In this document: in pieces, positions 46,230 through 54,998 of the stretch
Layout: every line of letters starts with the position of its first letter
Numbering within the stretch: the first letter of the stretch is position 1
NCBI RefSeq assembly: GCF_028368995.1
Contig: NZ_JAQNDL010000004.1
Location: 442,001 to 506,000, forward strand
Length of the DNA stretch: 64,000 nt
Source of the DNA: Nannocystis bainbridge
GTDB lineage: Bacteria > Myxococcota_A > Polyangia > Nannocystales > Nannocystaceae
Direction of reading: 5' to 3'
The notes under the pieces: model-generated
Database searches by the model: none
Told to the model about the DNA's origin: nothing
What the model saw: only the letters and a program-made list of their open reading frames with translations
Position numbers and translations under genes: made by a program

Positions 46230-46553
46230 ATGGCACGTAGCAATCGGACAAAGCAGAGTGGGCCGGCGCGGGCCGGCGCGAAAGTACGCAAGGCGGCTTC
46301 GGCCAAGACCGCTGCCCCGTCGCGGACGAAGAGCGCCGCGGTGAAGGGCAAGACGACGGCGGCCAGCAAGGCGACGAGCAAGCCGGCCGCGCGCGCGAGC
46401 AAGCAAACCGCGGCGCCCGCTTCGACGACCCGCAGCGAGGCGGCGAAGAAGGGCTGGGAGACCCGTCGTCGCCGGGCCGCGAAGGCGTCCCCGACGACGA
46501 CGCGCAAGGCCGCCGCCGGCAGCACGAAGGCGAAGAAGACCCGGGCCCGCTAG
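46230..46553 (+). CDS. Histone H1-like Lys/Ala-rich basic protein
   Basis: A 107-residue protein made almost only of Lys, Arg, Ala, Thr and Ser, with the more structured segment SEAAKKGWETRRRRAAKA at about 76-93. This composition is that of bacterial H1-like (AlgP/HctB-type) proteins, which bind and compact DNA without sequence preference. The start at 46230 is fixed by a strong GGAG eight bases upstream; the longer frame from 46179 lacks one. A GATG/CATG repeat unit starts 3 bp after its stop, followed by the five-hairpin series. Confidence 0.78.
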   Translation: MARSNRTKQSGPARAGAKVRKAASAKTAAPSRTKSAAVKGKTTAASKATSKPAARASKQTAAPASTTRSEAAKKGWETRRRRAAKASPTTTRKAAAGSTKAKKTRAR

Positions 46554-46556
46554 CGA

Positions 46557-46574
46557 GATGTCCTTCGGGACATG
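46557..46574. repeat. 14-bp repeat unit behind the H1-like gene
   Basis: GATG 46557 and CATG 46571 enclose TCCTTCGGGA, the consensus form of the unit. It lies 3 bp after the stop codon. Confidence 0.65.
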
Positions 46575-46584
46575 TCCCACAGGC

Positions 46585-46925
46585 GGCCAGCCGCAGGACC
46601 GCGCGGCTGGCCGAGTCGCGGACGGGCGCACAGGACCGCGTGCGCCCGTCCGCTCGTGACAGCGGACGAGGCGGCGACGCCGACGCGACGGCGTGACGCA
46701 GACCGGACGAGGCACGAGACCGCGTGGCTCGTCCGGCAGCAGAAGCGACGAGGTTGCGAGGCTCGCCGCGTCGGCGCGTGAAAGCAGAGGACGAGGGTGA
46801 CGGCCGGCTCACCCGACAAGACGGCGAGCCACGAGACCGTGTGGCTCGCCGTCGCTTTCATGGAGACCGCGGGATACGCCGGCGCTGTCAGAGACGGGGA
46901 GCCTCGAGATCGTGGGACTCGACCC
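46585..46925. repeat. Series of five related hairpins with conserved 8-nt loops
   Basis: H1 46585-46612 (10-bp stem, loop AGGACCGC), H2 46618-46653 (14-bp stem, loop AGGACCGC), H3 46703-46736 (13 bp, one mismatch, loop GAGACCGC) and H4 46820-46853 (13 bp perfect, loop GAGACCGT). A degenerate H5 is at about 46893-46925 (loop GAGATCGT). Stem sequences differ between hairpins, yet pairing is kept, for example GGCGAGCCAC/GTGGCTCGCC against GACGGGCGCAC/GTGCGCCCGTC. No gene is supported here. It may be a structured RNA or a cruciform-forming DNA element. Confidence 0.8.
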
Positions 46926-47022
46926 GGCATCTGCCGACGAGGCGCGAAGCGCTCGTGCGATGAGGAATCGGCGCCGGGCAGTGGGAATCATTCCCCCGCG
47001 TCGGTCTGGAAGTCAGTGGCTG

Positions 47023-48099
47023 TCAGGCGGGCTGGCCTTTGGGACAGGAGTTTTGCAGGCAGTGCTGCAGCCCGCACTTGAGGCTCGGCGTGGCGGGCAG
47101 GCGGGCCAGCTCGGGGCACACGGTCACGAGCTGGGCGACGGCGTCGGTGCCGACGCCCGAGAGCACGCACGCGGCCCCGAGGCGACGGACCGCGTGGGCG
47201 ATCTGGGCCACGGATTCGGCGTTGACGGTGTCGATCGCCTCGATCGCTTGCAGGTCGAGCACCACCCACGCGGCCTGTTGGCGCGAGATCGTCTCGGCGA
47301 GGCCGCCGATCGTCGCGGCCTGGCGGTCGCCGTCGAGGTGGCCGATCAGCGGCACCGCGAGCACGCCGTCCCAGATCTCGAGCACCGGCGAGGTGAGGCG
47401 CGCGATCTCCTGGCGCTGCGCGTGGATGACCGACATCTTGTGAAGCAGGTCGCGCTCGGCGGTGCGGCGGCGATCGGTCTCGAGCGCGAGCGTGACGGCG
47501 TCGGCGAGCGAGGCGACGAAGGCCAGCTCGTCGTCGGTCCAGACCCGCGGGCCGCCGATCGACTCGCAGCAGAGCACGCCCGACAGGCCGCCGCGCGAGC
47601 GGATCGGGGCGTCGAGGGTGGCGGACACGTCGTGCCGGCGAAAGTAGATGCTGCCGAACTCGCGGGTGCGGGGGTCGGTCTGCGCGTTCGCGGCGTCCAG
47701 CACCCGCGTGGTCGCCAGCGTGGCGAAATAAATCGGGAAATCGCAGCGGTAGAGCACGGCACCGGACGAGTGCGCGGAGGTCGCCACGTCGTACACGTCG
47801 GCGCACTCCAGGGCCGAAGCGTCGGGGGTAAAGAACCACACGCCGGCGCGATGGATGTCGAGGACTTCGGTCGCGGTCTCGGTGACGCGGCGGAGGGCGG
47901 TGGCGAGGTCGACGTCGGGCCGCTCACGGTCGCGGGACAGCTCGAGCAGCGCTCTCAGCTGGCGGGCGAGGTTGGAGTTGTCGCTCGCCGCGTCGCCGCC
48001 ACACATCAGCTCGGCGAGCACGCGCGCCCTGGCCCGGTCCGGGTCCTCTGCGATGCGGGCGGCGGCGACGATCCGCGCGGCTCGATCGAGCAGGTTCAT
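47023..48099 (-). CDS. GAF-STAS regulatory protein (RsbR-like)
   Basis: A 358-residue cytoplasmic protein. A helical N-terminus is followed by a GAF domain (about 60-215, LDIHRAGVWFFTPDASAL ... GGLSGVLCCESIGG), a short helix (LLHKMSVIHAQRQEIARL) and a STAS domain (about 240-345, VLEIWDGVLAVPLIGHLD ... WVVLDLQAIEAIDT). A sensory domain joined by a helix to STAS is the design of RsbR-type stressosome proteins. The STAS phospho-site region here reads AIDTVNAESV. No RsbS or RsbT partner is adjacent. The stop is convergent with the H1-like gene across the hairpin series. Confidence 0.82.
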   Translation of the reverse strand: MNLLDRAARIVAAARIAEDPDRARARVLAELMCGGDAASDNSNLARQLRALLELSRDRERPDVDLATALRRVTETATEVLDIHRAGVWFFTPDASALECADVYDVATSAHSSGAVLYRCDFPIYFATLATTRVLDAANAQTDPRTREFGSIYFRRHDVSATLDAPIRSRGGLSGVLCCESIGGPRVWTDDELAFVASLADAVTLALETDRRRTAERDLLHKMSVIHAQRQEIARLTSPVLEIWDGVLAVPLIGHLDGDRQAATIGGLAETISRQQAAWVVLDLQAIEAIDTVNAESVAQIAHAVRRLGAACVLSGVGTDAVAQLVTVCPELARLPATPSLKCGLQHCLQNSCPKGQPA

Positions 48100-48171
48100 A
48101 CTTCCCCTCCAGAGCGAAGTATGACCGGCAACACCGGACGCGCGAGCGGCGAAGCCGCCCGATCGACATCA

Positions 48172-48189
48172 CATGTCCCCAGGGACAGA
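48172..48189. repeat. 14-bp repeat unit behind the methyltransferase gene
   Basis: CATG 48172 and CAGA 48186 enclose TCCCCAGGGA. It is a single unit 63 bp downstream of the minus-strand stop at 48252. Confidence 0.5.
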
Positions 48190-48251
48190 TCGAGGGCGGC
48201 CCGGGCGCTGGCGCCTGGGCGGGCAGATCGACGGTCAAGCTCGACCGCGTG

Positions 48252-48992
48252 TCACTCGAAGGTGACGACGAAGACCTCCTGCTCGCTGTCGGTGCCGGCG
48301 GCGCCGCTGGTGGCACTGTCATCTCCGCGGCGCGCGCGACGGATCTCGACCTCGCTGCGGTAGCCGAGCGCCTCGAGGGCGTTGACCGTGGTCTGAAACA
48401 GCGGGCGGCCGGGGTCCGCGAGCACGATCCGGCCGCCCGGGCGGCACAGGCGGGCCAGCGCCGGGGCGACCTGATCGGCGAGGCCGGCCTCGTAGACGAC
48501 ATCGCTGGCGAGCACGAGGTCGGCGGTGCCGAGGGCGGCGACCAGGGCGTCGGGGTCGGCGACGTCGCCCTGGTGATAGGCGATGACGGCGTCGTTGAGG
48601 GCGGCGTTGCGGCGCAGCAGGGCGAGCACGTCGGGGTGGGCGTCGCAGGCGAGGACGTGAGCGCCGAGGCGGGCGGCGACCAGGCCGGGCAGGCCGAGGC
48701 CGCAGCCGACCTCGATGACCCGGCGGCCGCGGACCAGCGCCGGTCGCTCGCCGAGGTGGGCCGCGAGCGCGCGGCCTGCCGACCACAGGGTGCCGAAGTA
48801 CGGGACGAGGCGCAGCGCCTCGGCGTCGTCGAGGCTGCGGCCGACCTCGTCGCACAGGGCGTCGATGGCGGCGTCGAGGCTGGCGACGACGTCGAGCTCG
48901 ACGACGACGCCGCCGCACAGCTCGCGGACGCGGCGCAAGGGGTAGTCGAAGCGGCTGCCCGAAAGGACAGGTGAAGCGGCGGGGGGGGTCAT
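48252..48992 (-). CDS. Class I SAM-dependent methyltransferase (METTL21/Nnt1-like)
   Basis: A 246-residue protein with the SAM-binding motif VIEVGCGLGLPGLVAARLGA, the acidic loop VLACDAHPDV and, after strand 4, SDVVYE. The D/S-V-V-Y motif places it in the METTL21/EEF-KMT group, which methylates lysines in proteins such as elongation factors or chaperones. The substrate is not known here. The N-terminal segment SPVLSGS is encoded by a 14-bp repeat, so the true start may lie a few codons away. Confidence 0.82.
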   Translation of the reverse strand: MTPPAASPVLSGSRFDYPLRRVRELCGGVVVELDVVASLDAAIDALCDEVGRSLDDAEALRLVPYFGTLWSAGRALAAHLGERPALVRGRRVIEVGCGLGLPGLVAARLGAHVLACDAHPDVLALLRRNAALNDAVIAYHQGDVADPDALVAALGTADLVLASDVVYEAGLADQVAPALARLCRPGGRIVLADPGRPLFQTTVNALEALGYRSEVEIRRARRGDDSATSGAAGTDSEQEVFVVTFE

Positions 48993-49140
48993 GGTCGGGG
49001 AGGGGGTCCGAAGGGACAGGCGAGGTGCGGGTCAGCGGTCGCGCGGGACCGTGGAGAATGGCTGCCCGAAAGGACAGGCGAAGAGACGGGGTTGCGAGGC
49101 GGAGGGGCGGGTGTTCCTCGTGGATGTCCGAAGGGACAGG
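48954..49140. repeat. Four separate 14-bp repeat units, one strand-matched
   Basis: Pairs at 48954/48968, 49003/49017, 49061/49075 and 49123/49137 all carry a GCTG-, GGGG- or GATG-like node, then YCCGAARGGA, then CAGG. Unlike the phased arrays, these four units are spaced 49, 58 and 62 bp apart. They fill the gap between the methyltransferase and alcohol dehydrogenase genes, and the first enters the methyltransferase frame. Confidence 0.75.
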
Positions 49141-49156
49141 TGAACCTTCGCCCGCG

Positions 49157-50197
49157 TCAGCGGTCGATCGTGAGGACCACCTTGCCGAACTGTTCGCGGC
49201 GGTCGAGGTAGCGGTGGGCGGCCTCGGCCTCGGCGAGGGGGAAGGTGCGGTCGAGGATGGGCTTCAGCTCGCCGCGGCCGACGTGGGCGAGGATCGGGAA
49301 CAGCATCGACTTGCTGCCCATGGTGCTGCCGAGGACCTGCAACTGCCGGAAGAACACCTGGCGCAGGTCGGTGGTGGCGGCGTGGCCCGAGGTCGCGCCG
49401 CAGGTGACGACCGCGCCGCCGCGCTTGCAAAGGCGCAGGCTGGCCTCCCAGGTGGCGGCGCCGGTGTGCTCGAACACGACGTCGACGCCGCGCTTGTGCA
49501 CCCACGGCACGCCCCGCACGCGCCGCTCCCACTCGGGGTCGTCGCTGCGGAAGGTGAGCTCGGCCCCGAGCTCGCGCGCGCGGGCCAGCTTGGCGTCGGT
49601 GCTGGCGAGGGCGATCACGCGGGCGCCGAACAGGCGGGCGATCTGCAGGCCGGCGACGCCGACGCCGCTGCCGACGGCGTGGATCAGGACCGTCTGCCCG
49701 GGCTTCACCTGCGCGCGCGCGACCAGCATCTGCCAGGCGGTGAGGAAGGTCAGCGGGACGGCGGCGGCGCTGACGAAATCGAGGTTTTCGGGCTTGGGCA
49801 GCAGGTTCTGGGCCGGCACGGCGATCTGCTCGCAGTAGCCGCCGGGGAGCTGCTCGCCGAGGATGCCGTACTTGGGGCACAGGTTGTCCCAGCCCGACAG
49901 GCAGGCCTCGCACTGGCCGCACGAGACGCCGGGGCTGACGACGACCTCGGCGCCGACCCTGGCCGGGTCGACGCCGGGACCCACGGCGGTGACGACGCCG
50001 GCGATGTCGCAGCCGAGCACGTGCGGCAGCGGCAGCTTGAGGCCCGGCAGGCCGCCGCGGACCCACAGGTCGAGGCGGTTGAGGGCGCAGGCGCGGACCT
50101 CGACCAGCGCCTGACCGGGGCCGGGCTCGGGGTCGGGCAGGTCGGCGAGCTCGAGGACGCTGGGGTCGCCGTGGCGGCGGAGGACGACGGCTCTCAT
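49157..50197 (-). CDS. Zinc-binding alcohol dehydrogenase / quinone oxidoreductase family protein
   Basis: A 346-residue medium-chain dehydrogenase: GroES-like N-terminal domain with PHVLGCDIAGVV, the structural zinc loop CGQCEACLSGWDNLC (four cysteines), and a Rossmann domain with GSGVGVAGLQIARLFGA binding NAD(P)H. The catalytic-zinc cysteine expected near residue 40 is replaced (ACALNRLDLW), so it resembles quinone-oxidoreductase-like members that keep structural zinc only. The substrate is unknown. It lies downstream of the DUF3829 gene with an array of repeats between. Confidence 0.87.
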   Translation of the reverse strand: MRAVVLRRHGDPSVLELADLPDPEPGPGQALVEVRACALNRLDLWVRGGLPGLKLPLPHVLGCDIAGVVTAVGPGVDPARVGAEVVVSPGVSCGQCEACLSGWDNLCPKYGILGEQLPGGYCEQIAVPAQNLLPKPENLDFVSAAAVPLTFLTAWQMLVARAQVKPGQTVLIHAVGSGVGVAGLQIARLFGARVIALASTDAKLARARELGAELTFRSDDPEWERRVRGVPWVHKRGVDVVFEHTGAATWEASLRLCKRGGAVVTCGATSGHAATTDLRQVFFRQLQVLGSTMGSKSMLFPILAHVGRGELKPILDRTFPLAEAEAAHRYLDRREQFGKVVLTIDR

Positions 50198-50221
50198 GGC
50201 GGCAGCTCCAGGTGCGAGGGA

Positions 50222-50356
50222 CAGGGCGAAACGGACAGGCGAGGACCGCGGTCGGATGCTGAGAGGGAAGGATCGCGGAGGACAGGGCGAAACGGACAGG
50301 TCGGAGAGGACAGGTCGGAGAGGACAGGTCGCGGAGGACAGGTCGGAGAGGACAGG
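50222..50356. repeat. 14-bp-phased repeat array, CAGG type
   Basis: CAGG at 50222 and 50236, then a phased run at 50283, 50297, 50311, 50325, 50339 and 50353. Here the 14-bp units are near-identical direct repeats (CAGGTCGGAGAGGA), unlike the mixed arrays elsewhere, so this array looks recently expanded. It ends 6 bp before the DUF3829 stop. Confidence 0.85.
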
Positions 50357-50362
50357 CGAGCG

Positions 50363-51355
50363 TCAGCGAAGGGCGGCGAAGTTGACGTTCTCGCCGTCGT
50401 GCACGGCGTCGACGAACTCCTGCACGACCGCGCTGATGTCGCCCGAGCGGGCCTTGCCGGCCTTGATCGCCTGCGACAGGGCGTCGGCGGCGGCGGCGTA
50501 GTCGGCCAGGCTCTCGGCGAACTGCGGCAGCCAGAACACGGCCGACGCGGCCTTCGGGTCGGAGTCGTAGGCGGCGCGGAACTCGGCGTAGGCGCCGGTG
50601 AAGGCGCCGTGGAAGGCCTCGCACACGCCGGCGGTGAACTCGTCGTGGTCGCCGATGCAGCGCACGTACGGCTTGGCCTGGATGAGGGCGTTGCGGGTGT
50701 GCCACTCGAGGCCGGCGCCGACGCGGGCCTCGATCTCGGCCAGGACCGCGGCGTCGAGCCGGCCCTGGCGGGCGGCGATCTGCTCCTCGAGGCCGCGCCG
50801 CGACTCGTCCCAGGCGCGGTAGGCGTCGCTGAAGTTGTTGTAGATCGGCGAGCGCTCGCCGTCCTCTTCGATCGAGGATGACCTGTGCGACATGTCCTCG
50901 CGGACAGCGTCGATGGTGGCGGCGAACACTTTGGAGGTGTCGTTGTAGACCGCGGCGGCCTGCTCGAGCGCCGGCTGCGGCGGCTTGAGCAGCGGCCCCT
51001 CGCGCTCGGCCTTGTCGCACTGGCCGAGCGCCTCCGGCGGGATCTCGGCCGGCGGGGTGCGGGTGCGCCCGGCGAACGCGGCCGCGCCCTCGCGGTAGGC
51101 GTCGTACAGCGGCACGCGGGTGGCGCCGACGCAGTCGACGTAGAGCCGGAGCTTGTTGAGGACGAGCTCGGGCGGCAGCCGGTCGGGCTCCTCGGGCCGC
51201 TTCTTGTCGGTCGAGGTCAGGCCCTGCTGCAGGCGCTCGCTGATCTGCCGCTGGAGCCCCGCGACGCCGCCGTTGCAGGCGAGGCCGGCGCACAGCGGCG
51301 CGGCGAGCAGCAGCCCGCGGAGCCGAGAGTCGTGCGTGGCCGGGCCCAGGGTCAT
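50363..51355 (-). CDS. DUF3829-like lipoprotein
   Basis: A 330-residue protein with a signal ending AGLAC (Cys27). The mature part is almost all helical, with LNKLRLYVDCVGATRVPLYDAY near the start and a matching FTAGVCEAFHGAFTGAYAEF block later. This is the pattern of the DUF3829 family (YiiG-like), whose role is unknown. A three-node repeat at 50877-50908 encodes a loop (AVREDMSHRSSS) between helices. Confidence 0.72.
   Translation of the reverse strand: MTLGPATHDSRLRGLLLAAPLCAGLACNGGVAGLQRQISERLQQGLTSTDKKRPEEPDRLPPELVLNKLRLYVDCVGATRVPLYDAYREGAAAFAGRTRTPPAEIPPEALGQCDKAEREGPLLKPPQPALEQAAAVYNDTSKVFAATIDAVREDMSHRSSSIEEDGERSPIYNNFSDAYRAWDESRRGLEEQIAARQGRLDAAVLAEIEARVGAGLEWHTRNALIQAKPYVRCIGDHDEFTAGVCEAFHGAFTGAYAEFRAAYDSDPKAASAVFWLPQFAESLADYAAAADALSQAIKAGKARSGDISAVVQEFVDAVHDGENVNFAALR
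50877..50908. repeat. 14-bp-phased repeat, 3 nodes, in the DUF3829 gene
   Basis: GATG 50877, CATG 50891 and CAGC 50905 are 14 bp apart. The second interval is TCCTCGCGGA. Confidence 0.55.
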
Positions 51356-51459
51356 TGCGAGCGGCAGAGCAGCGTGCCAGGGCCGACCGCGCCCCGCAAG
51401 CGCCCGGGCGGCCAGCGAGCCCGTCGACGCGGCGCGGAGGTCATGAGGAACGGCGCGCG

Positions 51460-52515
51460 TCAGACCCAGTGCGGGTCTTCGGGGACGATGATGCGCAGGT
51501 AGTGGAAGAGGTTGCGGATCCGGTAGTGATCGGTCGACACGTACTCTTCGCCGTCGATCTGCGAGGGGACCGGGCCCATGCCTGCGGGGCGGAAGATCTT
51601 GACCTCGATCTGCGAGCCGCGCGGGATCTGCTTGGGCGCGAGGCCGAGGACCGCGAGGTCGTCCTGGGTCACCGGGTTGCGCTTGTGGGCCCGGATCGTG
51701 ATGGCGCCCCAGTCGGCGGGGTTGTCGACGATGATGACCTCGAACTTGCCGTCGTCGGGCTTGCTGGTGGGGTCGAAGATCCAGTCGCCGCCGTACAGGA
51801 CGGTGCCCTTGATGACGATGTCGTTGATGCCGCCGAGCTCGCGGGTCTCGCCGTCAATGGTGATGATCGCGGCGAAGCGGGCCTTGCCGATCAGCGACTT
51901 GAGGGCGTTCTTGGCCAGGCTCGACAGGCCGGCGCGGATGTACACCAGCTTGTCGCGGTAGAGCTGGCGCAGAACCGGGATCTTGGCGACGATCTTGCGG
52001 TCGCGGTTGCGCTTGGCCAGGATCTGCGCCGAAAGGCCGAGGCCCCAGCTGTCGAACCAGAGGTCCTGATCGACGACCTCGCCGGCGGCGTCGATGGCCT
52101 CGACCTGGCCGACGTCGAGCCACTGCTCGACGCCGCCGGCGATGATGGCGATGTTGTGGGGCAGCGCCTTGAGGCCGGAGTGGATGCCGAAGCTGCGGCC
52201 CTGGTCGTTGGCGGTGCCCATCGGCAACATGCCCATCGGCGTGTCGCTGCCGCAGCGCTCGCGGGCGAGGATGATGCCCTTGGCGGTCTCGGCGAAGGTG
52301 CCGTCGCCGCCGAGGTAGATCACCCGGGCGACGTCGCCGCGCTCGAGCCGTTCGGCGAGCGCCGCGACCGTGGCTCCCTGCGGAAGCGTGGAGAAGAACT
52401 CGGGCTCGAGGCGGGCCTTCGTCAGACCCTCCATCGCCGCGGCGATCGCCGCCTCGGCCTTGCCGCTGCGAGCCGTGGGGTTGCCGACGAGCAGCGAGAC
52501 GCGAGGGCGAGGCAC
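51460..52515 (-). CDS. Diacylglycerol kinase-family lipid kinase
   Basis: A 351-residue protein of the DAGK catalytic-domain (YegS/DgkB/BmrU) family. The N-terminal nucleotide motif is LLVGNPTARSGKA, and the hallmark is YLGGDGTFAE with GGDGT. MLPMGTANDQGRSFGI follows, as in YegS-type kinases. It should phosphorylate a lipid head group with ATP at the inner face of the membrane. The lipid is unknown. The C-terminal beta-rich half ends with a conserved VPSQIDGEEY segment. It is divergent from the S46 peptidase gene. Confidence 0.9.
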   Translation of the reverse strand: MPRPRVSLLVGNPTARSGKAEAAIAAAMEGLTKARLEPEFFSTLPQGATVAALAERLERGDVARVIYLGGDGTFAETAKGIILARERCGSDTPMGMLPMGTANDQGRSFGIHSGLKALPHNIAIIAGGVEQWLDVGQVEAIDAAGEVVDQDLWFDSWGLGLSAQILAKRNRDRKIVAKIPVLRQLYRDKLVYIRAGLSSLAKNALKSLIGKARFAAIITIDGETRELGGINDIVIKGTVLYGGDWIFDPTSKPDDGKFEVIIVDNPADWGAITIRAHKRNPVTQDDLAVLGLAPKQIPRGSQIEVKIFRPAGMGPVPSQIDGEEYVSTDHYRIRNLFHYLRIIVPEDPHWV

Positions 52516-52705
52516 GGCGGCGGAAGGCTAAACCTCCGGGCCCGCGGCGGGCAAGTCCGCGCGAGGGAGCGCACGCGTCGCGCGGCCGGGTCGCGCCGGC
52601 CGCCGGGCCCCGGTCGCGTCCTGCTTCGGGTTTCAGCGCCCCGCACCCGGGGAGGTCACGCGAGCGCGACGCGCAGCCGCCGCGCGGATCTGATACCCAA
52701 CCGGG

Positions 52706-54979
52706 ATGCTCCGCACCCTCCCCGCAGCGCTGCCTTCCAGCCTCACCCTCGTGCTCCTGATCGCCGGTTGCGCCGGCAAGGGCGCCGACTCGGCCACGCC
52801 GAACGGCGGCGGCGAGAGCGTGACCCAAGAGCCAGATCAGGCCAAGGCCACGGTCAAGTTCGAGAACCCCGGCGGGATGTGGATGCCCGGGCAGATGACG
52901 GCCCACGCGGAGACGCTGAAGAGCCTCGGGCTCACCTACGACCCGGCCGCGCTGACCGACCCGACGGCGTTCCCGCTCGGCGCGATCGTCAGCCTCGGCG
53001 GCTGTTCGGCCTCGTTCGTGTCGCCCGAGGGCCTGATCGTCACCAACCACCACTGCGTGACGCGCTACCTGCAGTCCAACTCGACGCCCGAGAACAACCT
53101 GCTCGATAACGGCTACCTGGCCAAGACCCGCGCCGACGAGAAGTCGGGTGGCCCGGCGGCGCGCGTGTTCGTGACGACCGCGTTCACCGACGTGACCGAC
53201 AAGGTGGTCGGCGGGCTCGAGGGCGTGGCGGACGACAAGCGCGGGGGCCAGATCGAGGATCGCCGCAAGCAGCTGGTCGGCACGTGCGAGGGCGGCCGCG
53301 CGGGCGTGCGCTGCACGGTGGCGAGCTTCTACGAGGGGGCGCAGTTCTACCAGATCGAGCAGACCGAGCTCCGCGACGTGCGCCTGGTGTACGCGCCGCA
53401 CGAGGGCATCGGCGTGTTCGGCGGCGACATCGACAACTGGCGCTGGCCGCGTCACACCGGCGACTTCTCGTTCCTGCGCGCGTACGTCGGCAAGGACGGC
53501 CAGCCGGCCGACTACTCGCCCGAGAACGTGCCGTTCAAGCCGAAGCACCACCTGAAGGTGGCGACCGACAAGGCGACCGAGGGCAGCCTGGTGATGGTGG
53601 CCGGCTACCCGGGCCGCACGCAGCGGCTCAAGACGTCGGCCGAGGCGCAGCAGGCGGCCGACTGGTACTACAGCCGCCAGATCCAGCTGTACGAGGAGCT
53701 GATCGCGGTCATGGAGGGCATCGGCAAGCTGGACCCGAAGGCGTCGATCGCCGGGGCGTCGCGGCTGCGCGGGCTCCACAACTACCTGCTCAACTTCCGC
53801 GGCATGCGCGACGGCCTGGTCAAGGGCGGGGTGGCCGGCGACAAGGCCCGCATCGAGGGCGAGCTGCAGACTTGGATCGAGGCCGACGAGGCGCGCAAGG
53901 CCAAGTACGGCGACGTGCTGGCGCAGATGGCGGCGCTGACGACCGAGAAGGCCAAGACGCGCGAGCGCGACGCGGCCCACGACGAGCTGGTGCGCGGCTC
54001 GCTGCTGCTCGGTGCGGCCGAGACGATCGTGCGCCTGGCCGACGAGCGGGCCAAGCCCGACGACCAGCGCCGGCTCGGCATGCAGACCCGCGACGAGCGG
54101 GACCTCGAGCAGTCGATGCAGGCGCTGCAGGCCAACTACCACCCCGACCTCGATCGCGCGGTGTTCCGCCTGTACCTGCAGCGCGCGTCCAAGCTGCCGG
54201 AGGCCGAGCGGCCCGAGGTGCTGACGGCGATCGTCGGCAAGAAGGGCACGATCACCGACCTCGACATCGACCGCGCGCTCGACAAGCTCTACAAGGCGAC
54301 CAAGCTCGGCGACGCGGTGGTCCGGCTCGAGGCGCTGCGGGCGGCCAGCACCAAGTCGATCAAGGCCAGCAGCGATCCGTTCATCAAGCTGGCGCTCAAG
54401 CTGAAGCCGCTCAACGAGGCCAACAAGAAGCAGAGCGAGGCGACCACCGGGGCGATGGCCTCGCTGCGCCCGCGCTACATCGAGGCGCTGCGCGCGTTCC
54501 ACAACGGGACGCTGGCGCCCGACGCCAACTCGACGCTGCGCGTGACCTTCGGGACCATCCGCGGCTACTCGCCGTCGGCCGGCGCGCCGGTCTACAAGCC
54601 GTTCACCTCGGTGTCGGAGATGGTGAAGAAGAACACCGGCGAGGAGCCGTTCGCGGCGCCCAAGGGGGCCCTCGACGCGGTCTCGGCCCGGCGCTTCGGG
54701 CCCTACGCGGCGCCGGAGCTCGGCGAGGTGCCGGTCAACTTCCTCGCCGACCTCGACATCACCGGCGGCAACTCGGGCTCGGCGACGCTCAACGCTCGCG
54801 GCGAGATCACCGGCCTGGTGTTCGACGGCAACATCGAAGCGATGGCCAGCGACTGGGTGTTCATGCCGCCGATCACCCGCTCGATCCACGTCGACATCCG
54901 CTACGTGCTGTGGGTGATGGACGCGGTCGACGGCGCCGACCACCTGCTCACCGAGCTCGGCGTGACCCCGGCGGTCTGA
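52706..54979 (+). CDS. S46 family dipeptidyl-peptidase, lipoprotein form
   Basis: A 757-residue peptidase. The lipobox is LIAGC (Cys22). A chymotrypsin-like double beta-barrel follows with the S46 elements: TNHHC (His115/116), DNWRWPRHTGDFS and GGNSGS with the nucleophile Ser690, and a helical insertion at about 290-600 that forms the exopeptidase cap. S46 enzymes (DPP7/DPP11) remove dipeptides from peptide N-termini in the periplasm and let cells live on protein. This suits a predatory, protein-degrading lifestyle. Specificity cannot be read safely from the sequence. A terminator follows. Confidence 0.93.
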   Translation: MLRTLPAALPSSLTLVLLIAGCAGKGADSATPNGGGESVTQEPDQAKATVKFENPGGMWMPGQMTAHAETLKSLGLTYDPAALTDPTAFPLGAIVSLGGCSASFVSPEGLIVTNHHCVTRYLQSNSTPENNLLDNGYLAKTRADEKSGGPAARVFVTTAFTDVTDKVVGGLEGVADDKRGGQIEDRRKQLVGTCEGGRAGVRCTVASFYEGAQFYQIEQTELRDVRLVYAPHEGIGVFGGDIDNWRWPRHTGDFSFLRAYVGKDGQPADYSPENVPFKPKHHLKVATDKATEGSLVMVAGYPGRTQRLKTSAEAQQAADWYYSRQIQLYEELIAVMEGIGKLDPKASIAGASRLRGLHNYLLNFRGMRDGLVKGGVAGDKARIEGELQTWIEADEARKAKYGDVLAQMAALTTEKAKTRERDAAHDELVRGSLLLGAAETIVRLADERAKPDDQRRLGMQTRDERDLEQSMQALQANYHPDLDRAVFRLYLQRASKLPEAERPEVLTAIVGKKGTITDLDIDRALDKLYKATKLGDAVVRLEALRAASTKSIKASSDPFIKLALKLKPLNEANKKQSEATTGAMASLRPRYIEALRAFHNGTLAPDANSTLRVTFGTIRGYSPSAGAPVYKPFTSVSEMVKKNTGEEPFAAPKGALDAVSARRFGPYAAPELGEVPVNFLADLDITGGNSGSATLNARGEITGLVFDGNIEAMASDWVFMPPITRSIHVDIRYVLWVMDAVDGADHLLTELGVTPAV

Positions 54980-54998
54980 GGCCGCGGTGAAACGAGCA

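Noticed and set aside
45511..46812. 433-codon minus-strand frame over repeats and the H1-like gene
   Set aside because: It is open because of GC bias. It crosses the 88-bp repeats and opposes a gene with a good ribosome site, and it has no domain signature.
46550..47081. Small frames through the hairpin series, both strands
   Set aside because: Their similar peptides (SHTVSWLAV, SHAVSCLVR) arise from the repeated palindromes. The spacing is not a multiple of three throughout, and starts are weak.
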